Shown here: positions 22,166 through 32,529 of the stretch, in pieces
How the letters are laid out: the number at the start of each line of letters is the position of its first letter
How positions within the stretch are numbered: the stretch's first letter is position 1
Assembly (NCBI GenBank): GCA_003415625.1
Contig: PYIU01000003.1
Span: forward strand, 3,658,001-3,722,000
Reading direction: 5' to 3'
Source of the DNA: Aquanectria penicillioides
Lineage: Eukaryota; Ascomycota; Sordariomycetes; Hypocreales; Nectriaceae
DNA: 64,000 bases
Notes under the pieces: model-generated
Told to the model about the DNA's origin: nothing
Database searches by the model: none
Seen by the model: the letters and a program-made list of their open reading frames with translations, nothing else
Position numbers and translations under genes: made by a program

Positions 22166-23835
22166 TTGGGATAATTTGACAGGCATGATCTGCCAAAAGG
22201 AGAAAACATATCATGATACCAATTTGTCTAAGCGAATTAGACCATACGAGATTTTTGTCGCATAGATCTATTCAAAAATGAATACTGCATGGCAATTTTT
22301 GTTTCCTATACTGCGTGCCATAAGCAATACTGACTCTGATTCACTGTGACAGGGTGCCACTTTGGTATCTTTTCGTGTAGGAGCCTCGAACTGTGAGCAA
22401 TTTGTGGAGATGGATGTAGAAGAATACAAATAAATAAATAAACAAACTAACACAACATAAATAAAGTACATAATTTTATTCGTGTTTATTTTCAAAATCT
22501 AGTGTTATTCATGCCAGGTACCACACATCGCGGTACGTATAGTATTTCTCTTTCGGTTGAAGTGTGACATGACCCTACCCCCGCTCCACCTACCCCAGAA
22601 CACGTTTCTAGCTAGGGTAGAGATGATCATTTCTAGAATGGATACTCAGTCGGCGGAACCTCGAGAGACACACGTATAGAAAGGGGAAATGCACACATAC
22701 TAGACCAGACTAGGAACATAGGAATAGTTCGAAAATGGTGCTGCAGTAACACAGCACGTAATTCTCACTTGTCTTCGTGAAAACATCGAATACCTTTTAC
22801 AAATGATCCCATCAATCCCAAGGAAGTTAGTAAACAAATAAATACCTTATAGATAATTCATAAAGGCATCATTATTATTATGTCTAATTGTTAGTCTAGG
22901 CTATAGTTCGTTGTTAGGTATTCGTGCATTCAGAGACGAATGCTCCCAGAATAATTTCCAATTGGTAACTCAGTCTGTACTGTACCATACCGGCAAGCAT
23001 GTGATACTGCACCCAATCTGGCTTAGTTGAGTGTGCATTTCCTGTTTTCTGTGCGTTTTCTGGGCCTTCACCCTTCAGGACGGGCCAACTGTGTGCCAAC
23101 TCAGCCAACCAATATTCTGGACCGCATGGCTTACACATGGAAAACTTTACTTTTGACTACACACGATGCACCGAAATAGTGATTGGACGCCGCCAAAGCA
23201 AGCGTTGAACAGGAATTGCCTTCTATTCCTCCCTGGTCAATGCCCTCGGTCTAGACCCCTCTTTTGGGTCCCGATTCCGGCCCTTTTTTTTTCTCGTCCC
23301 TGTCTCTCGCTTAGAGTCGTCCTGCACTGCTGAAGCATCTTTGGCGTCCGTCCATGACCCTGGTATCTGGCGGCATTAGTTGAACTGCCGTTGCAGGCCT
23401 CACGCCGTCCTGACTGGACCCTCCGGATACGGCGGGCCTGTCCTCAGCGGAACCATGCATATCGCAGGCCAACCAGCGCCGATTCCCAAACCTGTTCATG
23501 TAGAGGCGGCTGCTGGCTGTTGACTGTTGGCTCCTAGCTCTTGTCCTGCACTCCGGGAGCTTCCCCGGGTAGGCCCACTAAAAGCATCATTTTCGACCAT
23601 CTTGCAAGAGGTCTGGATCCGCTGGCCCGTTGACCTCCGAGACTAAACTCAGATGAGGATGCCAACGACGATAACATGACTGGGGAGCAGAGGGACCGCG
23701 TCGTGGGCCCGGGACGGCCCGGTCGCTTCTGCGATTGAGCAAAGACATTCGGTCCTGGAGCAATTTCCTCAACCACGGCCCAGCTCTTTGGCACCTTTTA
23801 TTAGCTGAAACAGAAAGCCAGGAATCGAATCGACC
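22166..23835. other. AT-richer spacer, no supported gene
   Basis: From about 22190 to 23200 the sequence is clearly richer in A and T than the flanking genes, with many stops in all frames; from 23200 to the next gene it returns to normal composition. I see no repeat unit or transposon relic. The upstream part of the monooxygenase promoter has T runs near 23284-23292. Confidence 0.55.
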
Positions 23836-25975
23836 ATGCGCGTTGCAGTCATTGGAGGTGGCCCCTCCGGCCTTGTCCAGCTCAAAACTCTTCTCGAGGC
23901 CCACCAGCGGTTCCCCGTCGCGCCTTTCGAGGCCAAACTCTTCGAGTCGTATGACAAGATCGGCGGCATTTTCTTCCATCACTCTTATGAAGACGGCGAA
24001 TTGGTCTCGTCCAAGTTCACAACCACCTTCTCCGACTTTAGACCAAGCTCTGATGAGCCCGATTTCTTCTCCACAGAGCGATACCTCCAGTACCTTGACG
24101 CGTATGCCTCGCATTTTCGGTTGTGGCCGCACATCAACCTGAGTACCAAAGTCAAGTCTGTTCGCAGAGGAGATAGCAGCGCTCACATCATCACCTACCA
24201 GAAGCAAGATGGCGAGGTGATCGAGTGGGAGTGCGATGCTATCGCCGTCTGCTCTGGAGTACATGCCATTCCACACATCCCCGAAATCCCTGGCATCGAG
24301 AAGGTGCCTTTTGTCATACACTCGTCCGAGTTCAAGGCTCGAGAGCAATTTGGCAAAGACAAGACTGTTTTGATCCTTGGAAGTGGCGAGACTGGCGCTG
24401 ACATCAGCTATCTTGCTGTGACTGGCGATACAAAGCGAGTCATTCTCTGCCATCGAGATGGATGGATTGGCGCGCCGAAGGTAATTGGGTTCCTCTCAAG
24501 CCCAGGTTGCTTGAAGTATTCGGCTGACGTGTTTTCAGAGGGTGCCCGGCCAAAAATTCCTCCCCTGGCTATTCGGGGATCAGGATTATGAATATCCTCA
24601 GCTGCCTCTAGACGTAAGCCAAGTTACCTTGTTCGACTCCATGTATGTCCACCCGCTCGTTCGAGACAGCATGTTGATCTGGGACTTTTACCATTTCGTG
24701 GCATTGCCTGCGGGCTGTTGGCTCTGCGGAGGATCGCCATTTGGTGTCGACCAGTTCGTTGGACAGGTGCTTAGTGATCGTTTCCATGTCTCTAGACGTA
24801 AGTGGCCTCACCAATCTGATGGAATTTCGATTCTCGTCTAACATAGTATGTGTCAGTGTTCTTCAACAAGGCCTGGCAACGCATTCAGAACTATGTTGTA
24901 TATCCATATCGTCCTACAACTTGGCCCCTTGCCACCCGAATCCGGCAATTTTTCTGGTACACAGCGCCGCCACCACCGCCCTCTCGCACCATCGACATCG
25001 CACCATTTCCTTCTCACATCTCGGAGGATGGAGTAGCCCATTTCCCTCTTACGGGGCGACCAGAAGCCGAGCGTATCCAAGCGACAGAGGTGAAACCTGA
25101 CGTGGTGATCTTCGCCACTGGATACTTGGCATCTTTCCCGTTCTTGAACACTCCTGATAATGAAGGCCGCAAGGCTTACCCAGTGGCGTTTGACGCCAAC
25201 GTTCGACAGATCTGGAAATCAGACGATCCCACCATCGGCTTCATCGGGTTCGTTAGGCCCGGGTTCGGAGCAATCCCTCCATTGGCGGAGTTGCAGTCTA
25301 TGTTGTTCACCATGAACCTCATCAACACCATCCCCCAGTCCCTCAACCCAGACGATGAGTGGCACTACCGCATCATTCACAAACCGGATGCCCGGGTCAC
25401 GTACGGAGTCGAGCACGACAGTTATGCGTATCAGCTGGCCAAGGACATGGATTGCGCACCCACTTTTACAGAGATTCTCAAGATATCGCTTGGAACACGT
25501 AAAGGGTGGAGGTTGCCATACATCTGGGCTGCTGGCGCTTCTTTCAACACCAAGTTCAGGCTGAGAGGGCCTTGGAAGTGGGAGGGAGCCAAGGATGTGA
25601 TGACTGGGGAGCTGTGGCAGACCATCGCCCGACGTGAAGGCCTATTTGGTGGGTTTCACTTGTTGAGGATCGACTTTGAACATGCTGGGCTAACTTTTCG
25701 CCTTAGGAAACATACCACTAAGCGTCGTGCCGATGCTGTACCTGGGATCTCTCAACCTCTACTATTACCTATACTCCGGGTTTTGGGGTTTCCTTGCTAA
25801 ACTCCGACTAGCCCAGCCGATCAAGCGACGAATCGAGCCGAAGTTGATTATGGAGGAAATGACGAGGATGCAGGAAGTGGAGGCTCAGAAGGCTAAGATA
25901 AAGATGAATGGAACGCTAATGATCAATGGAGGAGTGACGGTAAACGGCAAAGCGAAGATGAATGGCAAACATTAA
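23836..25975 (+). CDS. Flavin-containing monooxygenase (FMO-like, FAD/NADPH)
   Basis: Four exons: 23836-24480, 24539-24797, 24857-25648, 25707-25975, 654 residues, all phases consistent. The third exon uses the TCAG acceptor at 24856, not the CATAG just before it, because only that restores the frame (SR then LFFNKAW). The FAD-binding Rossmann block VIGGGPSGLVQ lies at the N-terminus. The FMO region around FVIHSSEFK follows, then the NADPH Rossmann block LILGSGETGADISY and the late VIFATGYLASFPFL motif. The C-terminal exon adds a hydrophobic stretch (YLGSLNLYYYLYSGFWGFLAKL), probably a membrane anchor, and a Lys/Asn-Gly-rich tail with repeated MNG/VNG units. Family members oxygenate N or S of small molecules, or act in secondary metabolism; the substrate is unknown. 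No biosynthetic backbone gene is near, so a general detoxification role is as likely. Confidence 0.87.
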
Positions 25976-27411
25976 GCATGTGAAGGGAAGGTATAAGTTA
26001 CATGAAAGCGTAAACCTTATCGATTAGGTAGGTAGGTAGGTAGGTAGTTGGTTTTTTTGCCTTGAATATTAACACTCGCTTAATGGCGCATGTTGGTTTG
26101 AAGAGGAATCCATTTCAAACTATTCAAATCAGTCCGTCTTGTCTCGCTCTGTACAGGCAATAATAAATTCTAAAAAGATAATGAATTCTTTGACAAAGTT
26201 AGCCAATTTTTTGGTTCAGTGGCTGACGCTATAATAAACTACCTGGCAAGGAACGAGCAAGCGGGGTAGAATAATTTTCCGTAGGGACCTGGTTGTAGGG
26301 AGCGGCCCGCTAAGCCTCAGTGATCGACCCACTGAGATTAGCGCCCTCCTAACTGGCAGGGTGACAGCGCGCCGCCATCCAACCGTTCCAACGTACCGGG
26401 ACTCGACGAAACCGCGGCAGATGGACTTGATCGGCCGGGAGGTTGTATTCGGGTTCGAAAATTTGCATATTCGACAATGAGACGATGCATCGGGGATCTT
26501 CGAGCATGCAAGTCTTTGATTTGAGGCTCACGTCAGAAAGCAAAGTCCAAAGGTTTGCCTCCCGCTCACCTGCAGCGGGTTACTTGCAGGAGGGCAACCG
26601 AGGGATATCCCGGGAGAGTTTCCCGTTGGTTTGATAGGGATGCGCGGGCGATCGCTTGCATGTCCATCCATAATAATAATGATGGAGTGGCAGCGAGATA
26701 GGGCACTTTGTTGGGCCAAGACACCGAGGTGGCTCGACCAAGCCACCAAGCCTCGTCCATGGCCACCATCAGCTCGCATCGCCGTGTGAGCAATGACGGC
26801 TCTCATTCGGCGCCGCAGGCGGACGCCCAAGACTCAGACGTAATCCACCTTCTGGTCTTGGCCATTGTATGGCGCTGCGCCGCTGCCCACAGCAGAGCTT
26901 GGGGGGAGCGCGTTTGCCTACAGGGGAGTCACGGGCTCCTACAGTCTACAGCCTACAGCCTACAGGGGACTCCGTCATTGGTGTGGCAGCATGACCACCC
27001 TCCAGTTCAGCCGGCCACTCTTGGAGTCACCTGTTGATCCTTGGGCAGTCGAGGCTTCAGGCTTGCGAGGCCAGGAACTAGGGGCTGGGCCTGGAGCCTG
27101 AGCGCACAGCCCGACTCGACTCTCTCAAAACCCTCCTCCATTCCGTTGCGCTCTGGCGCGAACTACCACCCTCAGCTCACCTCAGCCTTCAGCCTTGTCA
27201 CATCGTTGCCATGTGATAGCGCCTCTGAGACTCGCTCCTCCAGCTAATTCATCGGTATTGATAATCGCCTCGTTTCCGGTCCTGCTGCTGCTCACTTTCC
27301 ATTCTCCCCCCCCCCCTCCTCGCCTTCCCCTCACTGCCATGCGATTCGCTTCCCTAAGCGGTCCATCTCCAACCTCCTCCACATAAATCCTTGTCCTTTT
27401 TATCCATCGAC
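25976..27411. other. Intergenic spacer with short tandem repeats
   Basis: Holds a (TAGG)n microsatellite at 26025-26047, an AT-rich part (26050-26270) and an imperfect repeat of CTACAGC-type units at 26916-26965. A C run at 27306-27316 lies in the leader of the next gene. No gene supported. Confidence 0.55.
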
Positions 27412-28996
27412 ATGGAGAGAAAGACGCAATTCTACCGGTCTCAGGTTGGCGAGTCCTCCGTCATAGACTACTCGCACACCGACTTCCCGTGGAGGCTTTT
27501 CGTCAAGGATGTCTATTTCTTCTTCGTCTATGTTTGGGCCTTGCCCTGGGTGATCTGGCCAGTGTTTCCTAGTGGCCCCAAAGAGTTCAACGAACTAGCC
27601 TTCACCCCCGAAAACATATTCTGCATCGTCGTTCATTCCATCCTTGTCATCCTCCAGCTCTTGTTTCTCTTGAGCATGCCTTTGGCAATAGTGCTCCCTG
27701 TGTGGGTGGTGGCTGTGGGGATCTCTGCCTTCTTGGTTCTGAACTGGACACTGTGCAGACTCCTCAACGGCAGCGTCGACACATACGAGTCGGATGAAAA
27801 ATATGCCAAGGCATTGCCAGAGCATGCACACGAACAATGGGTTTTCTTGAATGGTGTCGCCGTCGGGTATGCCTCTCCATCTCCATCTCCATCCATCTAA
27901 GCCGCGATACTAACAGACCGAAAGCAAACACTGGATGAAAGGTAACCTCAACAGACTTGCCCTTACATTTGGGCGACCCATCCTTGGAGTCCACAATCGT
28001 ACATCTGGTATCATCTTCGATGTTATTGAGTGTCTTATTCAACGCAACTACGGCTACGCGACAGACGACATTCGTATCTGTTTCAGGATCCTCAGAGACG
28101 TGCTCTACGACCCCAGCAAATCCAAAGTCATCTTCGTCTTGCATTCTCAGGGTGGTATTGAAGGAGGCCTTGTTCTTGATTGGCTGCTTCAGGAACTCCC
28201 CCAAGATTTGCTGGCCAAGCTCGAGATCTACACATTTGGCAATGCAGCGAATCACTTTAACAACCCACATCGCCATATTTCCTCTCAGTCTCTATCAAAA
28301 CTTAAGCCCCTGTCCGCGATGGCGACTATCATGAACGAGACGACCTACGAATCCCCAGTCAGCAGTCCTCAGGAGACCAAGAAAGGCATGAAGGTCCATA
28401 TCCCAACCCCCCACAAGGACTCTCTTCCGCCTGCATCCCTGACCAGGTCCACTTCGGCTGCCAAAGATAGAGCCATTGGTCACATCGAGCACTACGCTCA
28501 CAGCACTGATTTTGTCGCCATATGGGGCGTCCTTCATTTTGCAACAAATAAAATGAGATCGCGACAGCTCCCTCGGTTTCTCGGGAGATTGTTCGCTCGC
28601 TCTAATGGACGCGGTGGTCACCAATTCAACCAGCACTATCTCGATGGCATGTTCCCTCTCAAATACGACGACGAAACAAAATCTTATACAGGAGCTGACG
28701 AGAAGAACGAGTTCATGGAGGAGGTCATCAAGATTGGCGAAGAAGGCGATGCGATGGCTAATGCCCGCGAAGCGTTCGAGATCAGCTGGGCTGGCACGCG
28801 AGGCTTCGGAACAGGCGAAATATCCACACCAGTCGAAGTTCATGGCCTCTCAGTCGCGAGAAAGAAGAAACTCGCGGATGAGGTGAAGGTCAAGGATCTC
28901 AGTCGACTATGGTGTTATCGAAATGGCCGGACTCCAAAGGAAATACCACCAATGCTCATTGTCGAGGATGGTATTATTCGAACTGCCACCATGTAG
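27412..28996 (+). CDS. Membrane-anchored alpha/beta-hydrolase-like protein of unknown function
   Basis: Two exons, 27412-27866 and 27925-28996 (58-bp intron, GTATGC..AAAG, branch CTAAC), 508 residues. The N-terminal part has hydrophobic helices at about residues 28-50 and 65-108 (FFFVYVWALPWVIWPVF; SILVILQLLFLL; VWVVAVGISAFLVLNWTL). The soluble part contains VIFVLHSQGGIEGGLVL: a beta strand, a nucleophile-elbow-like H-S-Q-G with Ser near residue 226, and a following helix, as in DUF676/lipase-like folds, but the first Gly of GxSxG is Leu. YTFGNAANHFNNP and IGHIEHYAHSTDFVAIWG, with candidate acid and His residues, follow. This combination is common in uncharacterised fungal proteins. A lipid or ester hydrolase on an internal membrane is possible but unproven. 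Confidence 0.8.
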
Positions 28997-31626
28997 GGAT
29001 GTGGAAGGCATCAAAGGTACGAGCATAGGAAAGACTCGAGGAGGTCATGGCATTGAAGCAAAAGGCGGGAGGCTGTTAAACACAATGGGTCGTTTGGCGA
29101 GGCGTTGGATATTGGGTATACCTAAGTCGATCCTAGAGATATTCTAGGACCTTTGTTGTTTTTCAAGGCAGGTTGTACACACCCTTCAGCCCAAGTAGAG
29201 TTATTAAACCGGGGCTTTTCCCATATCATATTATTCACATTCAAGATGAAACGTAACCTGACAAATATGTTGGGAGAATACAATATCTACTTCTAATCTA
29301 TGAGTAACTACCAATTGCATGGCATGTGTAATGTCTGCCCAATTCCAACAAAAACCTACTTCTTGCACAATGCCTATGGTAGCACTTACCCTAGAGCCAC
29401 GATGCTTCTACAAACTGTCACTTGTTGATCTCTCATCGCGGATTTGATAAATCTTGCTTAAAATAATTGAAATTCTGGAGAATGAACTCTCGAAAGGGCA
29501 TCAAATGCCCTAGCAACGATATCATTAATATCCATGTTTGACACCACTTTCTCGATCAATTGTGACATGCATCTAGAACGACACATCACTGTGACGTCAT
29601 GTTTTACAAATTGCACTCATAAATCAGATTCCAAATGATTAAAATATATATCTTGAGTGGATTATCATAGTTCTTCAAGCTAGGTCATAGCTAGCAACAT
29701 GTCGGATTAAATTGGTTGCGGGAGATCGAGAGTCAGCTGTCTTCACCTGACAGAAGAAGATGAACACCACGAAAATGCGACACAATAGCATAATCTCATA
29801 TTAGGTGAGGCTAATGAAAAAGATATTAAATTAAGAGTTCAAGATATTCAAATGATGTTCTTCCTACTTTAGGAAACATTGACTTTAAAATAGAGGATGC
29901 ATGGGAATTGGAGGGGACGGATTATGTTCTGGTAGGCGATGTGGGTGATGTATAACTGCTAGAGGTATCGAAAGTTAGGAATAGTGTAGGAGATCTTCTA
30001 CTAGTATAAAATTTAAATTTTAATAAATGGAATTTAAACGATGGTATGTTCAAATAATATTCGCAAGAGTGGTGTCCTGCAAGATTGTGAGTAAGTAGAG
30101 CTCCAGTGTATTGATTTGATCAACTTCTTGCGGGGCTTTGAACAACCCGATTGTGTGAATGGCGTGGCTCTGGACAAGGTAACATATAATTTGACGACAC
30201 AATAAAAAAGACATCTGTGGAAAAAAAGTGAATGAACCGGGGATAAAGTTGAGAATTTATTCCGGCAAGCACTTGTCAAGCTGGATTCGGAGGCGGACTG
30301 ATTCTTTGAAGTTGGTGCTGGCTTTGGATCTCAGCGCCGACAATTTTGGGCAATAAATTCCCTCCATCTGATGGAGATTTTCCTCGGCCAGCCAATTAGA
30401 TTTAAGTGAATGGACCCCGAGAGTTCGATTATTGGATACTGAGCGAAGAAGCATGCCTTGGTGTTGGTTTGGAGGGCGTGGGTGCCCAACCCACCATCGC
30501 CAACTGAAACTGAGGTTCAAAATGGATGCAATACGGACTCTGGATTTGGCTCTAACCCCCAGGACCCATTTTACCTGTCGCTCGTTCTACTCTAAATTAT
30601 CGTGAGTCACCTGACGCACCCGACACGGTGGTTCTTGCTCCTTGCTCCTCCGCTCCTGCCGGTCCCCCCGCCCCCAGATTCGAGGGATGAATGGGAAATT
30701 CATCACGTGAAGCATCACATGCAGGAGGGCTCGTGGTAAACTCCCAGAGCATGGCGTTAGGATCGATCTGCTGTTGGTGTGTGTGGGCCGGGAACGAGAG
30801 GGGGAACAAAGTCAGCCCAGTTCTGCATGGCTGATGTCCGATGTGTTTCCACTCCCCTGCTGCGAACCCTGACTCGCCTTGCGGGCCTTGCGTCAGATTA
30901 TTATGGAGAGCTAAAAATGCATCTCGAGCGCCCTTCCCTCCGTCATCTGCGCCTCCGTAAGCGCCTCCGTCAACGCCTCCGTCCACGTCCTCGTTCTCAC
31001 CCTCACCCCTGCCTCTCCGTTTGACCTTTTCAGCCTGGTGCCCGGGGGACCCTTGAGCCACTTCCGTTGCCAGCTACGTCATCGTCTCTGTTCCTGTTCT
31101 TGACGGATTTAAATTACACTGGCGTGTACTCACTGCGACATGGTATCAAACTTAGGCACCCAACAGCGAATCCATCGGCCAGAGGATGGCATGCATGGCG
31201 TCTGACGGAGCTACTGAATATAGCACACGGAACTGGACCGAGTAGAGAAAATAGAGTGAAATTGGATGAAAAAAAAAAGATATTTGCATTGGATCATCAA
31301 GTAAACAGTCTATCTATCTGCTGTGTCATCCATTATCCATGAGCACCGCAAATTGGTGCCGGGGCCTTGGCGGCCATTTCCAAATCAAGAAAACTCCCGA
31401 CCCATTCTGTCTAGGTCTACCTCTATACGCAAGAAAATCAGACGGAGACCATGAGCGATATGGCTAGGCAGCCTCACTAGCTCTCTTGAGGTCGACGCGT
31501 GGATTGGAGCCCTCCCGCGTCAAGCAATCCCAGTTGCGACGCATTGGACGGGTTCCTATACCCGGGTTTATTTCCCACCTCCTAATATATGTCGTTGAAT
31601 CGTTGAAAGACACTGTCGTAAATAAT
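28997..31626. other. Long spacer including an AT-rich island (about 29.2-30.3 kb)
   Basis: From about 29160 to 30270 the sequence is strongly AT-rich with dense stops in every frame (for example 29600-29700 and 30000-30030), unlike both flanks. The composition is what repeat-induced point mutation leaves behind, but I recognise no transposon protein in it. From 30600 to 31060 it is GC-rich with an imperfect tandem repeat of CGCCTCCGT units (30949-30983). No gene supported. Confidence 0.55.
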
Positions 31627-32529
31627 TTAGTCCTGGGCCTTGTGCATGCTGCCAGTGACGTAGTTCTCCTCGAGGGCATCGATGGTGGTAACGTCCTCGG
31701 CGGACAGCTCGAAATCGAAGCTCTCGAAGTTGCTCTGGATGCGGTGGGCAGTCAAGCTCTTGGGCAGGACAACGTTGCCTCGAGAAGCACTCCAGTTGAG
31801 AAGAATCTGGGCAGGGGTCTTGTTGTACTTCTCAGCAATGGCGCAAATGGTAGGGTCCTGGAGCTTGTTGCCTCGGGCCAGAGGGGAGTAGGCCTCGATC
31901 TTGATGCCGTTCTTCTCACAGAGGTCGACAAGAGCCTGGCGTTGGCAGAAGGGGTGGACCTCAACCTGGTTGACAGCGGGGATGACCTTGGCGTTTTCGA
32001 GGAGGTTCTCGAGGTGGGCGGCACCAAAGTTGGAAACGCCAATGGACTTGACCTTTCCGAGGCGCTGGGCGGTCTCAAGAGCGCGCCAGCTCTCCAGGCG
32101 CTTCTGCTCGTCCTCGGCAGGAGAGTGGATCAGGTAGAGGTCAAGATAGTCGAGGCCAAACTTGTCCAGAGAGGCGCACAGAGCGTTGAAGGTGGCCTCG
32201 TAGCCGTGGTCACTGTCCCAGAGCTTGGAGCAGATGAAGATCTCCTCGCGGGGAGTGCCGGTTCGCTCGAGCCAGCGGCGAATGGCACGACCACAGGCCT
32301 CCTCGTTGGCATAACGGGCGGCAGAGTCGATGTGGCGGTAGCCGGCGTCAAGGGCGGCAGTGACGGCGTCTTCAGTCTCCTGGCCATTGGGGGCCTTGTA
32401 GACGCCGAGGGCAACCTGGGGAATCTCATTGCCGTCGTTGAGGGTAAGGGAGTTCTGGCGAACAGGGACCTTCTTGACGAAGATCTTGCGCCCAGGAGAG
32501 GTCTCGGGGGTGATAGCGGAGGGGGCCAT
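31627..32529 (-). CDS. Aldo-keto reductase (GCY1/2,5-diketogluconate-reductase-like)
   Basis: An intronless gene of 300 residues starting at ATG 32529. After a short N-terminal extension it has the full AKR (beta/alpha)8 pattern. The tetrad is Asp and Tyr in YRHIDSAARYANE, Lys in ICSKLWDSD and His in YLIHSPAED. It continues with KSIGVSNFGAAHLENLL, NQVEVHPFCQ, EAYSPLARG, TPAQILLNWSASRGNVVLPKS and a final NYVTG. This pattern (VLPKSLTAHRIQSN, no YSSFGPQSF block) separates it from the xylose-reductase-type gene at 14062 and fits the GCY1/YPR1 and 2,5-DKG reductase branch, which reduces small carbonyls with NADPH. Substrate unknown. It stands alone between long spacers, so no pathway is suggested by context. 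Confidence 0.88.
   Translation of the reverse strand: MAPSAITPETSPGRKIFVKKVPVRQNSLTLNDGNEIPQVALGVYKAPNGQETEDAVTAALDAGYRHIDSAARYANEEACGRAIRRWLERTGTPREEIFICSKLWDSDHGYEATFNALCASLDKFGLDYLDLYLIHSPAEDEQKRLESWRALETAQRLGKVKSIGVSNFGAAHLENLLENAKVIPAVNQVEVHPFCQRQALVDLCEKNGIKIEAYSPLARGNKLQDPTICAIAEKYNKTPAQILLNWSASRGNVVLPKSLTAHRIQSNFESFDFELSAEDVTTIDALEENYVTGSMHKAQD

Noticed and set aside
24841..24856. CATAG acceptor just before 24847 in the monooxygenase gene
   Set aside because: Using it puts the following exon out of frame; the TCAG ending at 24856 keeps the FFNKAW block in frame.
26025..26047. TAGG tandem units as telomere-like or CRISPR-like repeat
   Set aside because: The tract is short, has no spacers and lies inside the chromosome; it is a simple microsatellite.
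30597..31061. Gly/Asp-rich frame near 31 kb as a protein gene
   Set aside because: It is produced by an imperfect tandem repeat of CGCCTCCGT units and has no domain or splice evidence.
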